A stretch of DNA of 64,000 bases from Vibrio penaeicida (GTDB lineage Bacteria > Pseudomonadota > Gammaproteobacteria > Enterobacterales > Vibrionaceae), in assembly GCF_030689305.1 (NCBI RefSeq), contig NZ_JAUYVM010000004.1, positions 248,001 through 312,000 of the forward strand, given 5' to 3'. How positions within the stretch are numbered: the first letter of the stretch is position 1; each line of letters begins with the position of its first letter. The position numbers and the translations under genes were made by a program. The notes under the pieces were generated by a model. It did not search any database and was not told where the DNA came from. It worked only from the letters and a program-made list of their open reading frames with translations. Positions 62,771-64,000 of the stretch are shown one piece after another.

Positions 62771-62798
62771 AAAAGAGCCTTCGGGCTCTTTTTTTATA
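62771..62798 (+). terminator. Terminator of fadL-volA
   Basis: AAAGAGCC-TTCG-GGCTCTTT with a stable UUCG-type tetraloop, followed by a long T-run. Confidence 0.9.
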
Positions 62799-62930
62799 CC
62801 TATTAAATATGAAAAAATAGATTGAAGTATGAAATAGAAATATCGGGACATTAATAGCATCAATGCCCTTTTAATCGTAAGGATAAAATGCATAATACAC
62901 ATCACTTATTCCTACAAAGGTAAGACCTTA

Positions 62931-63488
62931 ATGTCTACTGAATCTACTCTGATAGAGCGTTGTGGTTCACAGTGCGAATTGTGTGCATCTCAAGCGCCTC
63001 TGCAGCCTTATATTGTTGCCCCACATTCCATGGTAACTGTTGACCACGCCATTATGCTTTGCGGAACATGCTTAAACGAAATTGAAGAGCCAAAAGATAT
63101 TAATCACTGGCGCTGCTTGAACGACAGCATGTGGAGCCCTGTTGCTCCAGTGCAAGTTACGGCTTGGCGTCAGTTAAAGCGTTTGTCTGCAGAAAGCTGG
63201 GCGCAAGATGCTCTAGACATGATTTACTTAGAAGATGACGTGGCGAAGTGGGCAGAGATAGGAATGGACGACGACGTTGAAAAACCACGCGACGTTAATG
63301 GTTTAGAACTCAAGAAAGGTGATGACGTAACAGTCATCAAGGACCTACCAATTAAAGGGTCTAGTCAAGTTATTAAACAAGGTACTGTCGTTCGTGGTAT
63401 TGGGTTAACCGATGACCCTAAACATATTCAGGGCAAAGCAAATGGTCAGGCAATGTTTATCATTGCCGAATACTGCCGAAAAAAGTGA
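62931..63488 (+). CDS. PhnA/YjdM-family protein
   Basis: A 185-residue protein with an N-terminal zinc-ribbon-like part (ERCGSQCELC and MLCGTCLNEIE) and a C-terminal SH3-like PhnA domain (about 120-185; VNGLELKKGDDVTVIKDLPIKGSS, IQGKANG). The family was named for alkylphosphonate use, but phn genes are absent here and the real function is unclear. It is longer than E. coli YjdM because of the middle part. AAAGGTAAG precedes the ATG. Confidence 0.9.
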   Translation: MSTESTLIERCGSQCELCASQAPLQPYIVAPHSMVTVDHAIMLCGTCLNEIEEPKDINHWRCLNDSMWSPVAPVQVTAWRQLKRLSAESWAQDALDMIYLEDDVAKWAEIGMDDDVEKPRDVNGLELKKGDDVTVIKDLPIKGSSQVIKQGTVVRGIGLTDDPKHIQGKANGQAMFIIAEYCRKK

Positions 63489-63513
63489 TAGTAAGTTTGT
63501 ATTTGACATAAAA

Positions 63514-63557
63514 AAATGCCAGCTAAATATGAAGTGACCCCATAAAGCTGGCATTTT
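63514..63557. terminator. Bidirectional terminator with large loop
   Basis: AAATGCCAGCT and AGCTGGCATTT pair around about 20 bases, with A/T runs on both sides, between the convergent PhnA-like and small DUF1127-like genes. Confidence 0.7.
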
Positions 63558-63573
63558 TACTTGCGAAAAAGTG

Positions 63574-63765
63574 TTAGCGATAAAGTCCGATATCGCGTTG
63601 TAGGTAAGATGAAAGTTGACCAACATTGTGCTTTGGTTCTACTTTGCTTTCTACGAACAAGATATCCAACAAATGAGCAATCAATCCTTTGATATTTAAC
63701 GCATAGGTCTTTGATTCCATAGACCCTGGAGCAGCTACTGTTTCAATGTGCATTACCTGTGCCAT
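63574..63765 (-). CDS. Small DUF1127-like protein
   Basis: A 63-residue protein starting at ATG 63765 after TGAGG. The C-terminal VGQLSSYLQRDIGLYR matches the end of DUF1127 proteins (pattern L..L..DIG). The N-terminal half (ETVAAPGSMESKTYALNIK) is unlike the usual arginine-rich start. Function is unknown; several DUF1127 proteins affect RNA or stress responses in alphaproteobacteria. The remaining 235 bases to the window end show no gene. Confidence 0.65.
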   Translation of the reverse strand: MAQVMHIETVAAPGSMESKTYALNIKGLIAHLLDILFVESKVEPKHNVGQLSSYLQRDIGLYR

Positions 63766-64000
63766 GATTGCCTCACAAATTATTCTGTTTTCTCGATAGC
63801 TCAGATAATATTCGTATTCCAAAAATTCAAAAAATGACTTTTATTAGAAATTCGGATTAGATTTCCTAATGAAACAAATCATTAACACAACCTGTTTTAG
63901 TAAACTATTTATAGTGACTTTTTATTCAAATAAGCCTTTTGAATTGGTACTTACTTAGAATATATATTCACAAGCATATTTAGAATTTACAAATAGAGAA

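Noticed and set aside
62931..63488. Phosphonate metabolism from the PhnA name
   Set aside because: No other phn genes are present and the family name does not rest on a shown phosphonate activity.
1..64000. CRISPR array, tRNA, rRNA, prophage or integron
   Set aside because: No regular spaced direct repeats, cloverleaf sequences, rRNA tracts or phage structural genes could be found by reading both strands.

Overview
The window reads as Vibrio (Vibrionaceae) DNA, most likely chromosome 2. The evidence is gene content and order: pntAB beside a complete vxrABCD-type envelope-stress operon ending in a YoaH-like small gene, yciH and ddlA close by, a LysR gene next to a HutA/HupA-type haem receptor, fabH2 beside trxC, a SgrR-like regulator, and a fadL-volA pair. 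From memory these neighbourhoods are on chromosome 2 of V. cholerae; no database was consulted. The DNA is AT-rich, densely coding, and has no rRNA, tRNA or CRISPR array that I can see.

Layout. 1-2.5 kb: an AraC-type regulator cut by the window edge, divergent from a Fur-box-preceded TonB receptor. 2.5-11.2 kb: a chemotaxis receptor, ompA, a small unknown, two diguanylate cyclases (one a response regulator, one membrane-bound), selO, a cold-shock protein, and a ComFB-family gene with an HlyU-family (PF10115-type) gene. 11.4-19 kb: pntAB, then vxrA-B-C-D and a 47-codon yoaH-like gene ending in a terminator. 19-23 kb: an accessory-looking patch with a lipoprotein, a broken ISNCY-like transposase, yciH, a duplicated-domain small protein and a tyrosine-recombinase-like gene lacking two catalytic residues. 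23-25 kb: ddl and a SPOR lipoprotein, followed by a 266-bp structured inverted-repeat element. 25-31.3 kb: the PatZ-type lysine acetyltransferase, a HupR-like LysR regulator whose 3' end overlaps it, and the Fur-regulated haem receptor. 31.3-41 kb: an unannotated 25-codon membrane ORF, galE, a truncated second copy of the element, an orphan pxpA, an ArsR-RND efflux operon on the minus strand, a fructokinase and fabH2. 41.3-47 kb: an NtrC-family C-terminal gene fragment, trxC, an MFS transporter and a run of small or poorly known genes. 47-52.5 kb: a five-gene oligopeptide ABC transporter on the minus strand. 53-64 kb: a DUF2238 membrane protein, cutA, a DMT transporter, sgrR, a coupled thioesterase-DUF3389 pair, an M48 lipoprotein protease, fadL-volA, a PhnA/YjdM-like protein and a small DUF1127-like protein.

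How parts work together: two TonB receptors with Fur-box-like sites and dedicated regulators form an iron/haem uptake theme. VxrAB is a known cell-wall/type VI regulator, and ompA, ddl and the SPOR protein are envelope genes nearby. FadL with VolA releases and imports fatty acids from lysophospholipids at the cell surface. The ArsR protein keeps the two cysteines (66 residues apart) of the HlyU/SqrR thiol-switch regulators, so the RND pump may answer to sulfur or redox stress.

The strongest unexplained signals are the 266-bp element that can fold as a three-way junction (24940-25205) with its partial copy (32921-32995), the 25-residue membrane ORF (31497-31574), the catalytically altered recombinase (21977-22933), and the orphan Fis-type helix-turn-helix fragment ahead of trxC (41294-41467). 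I did not find a clear new multi-gene defence or biosynthetic system.
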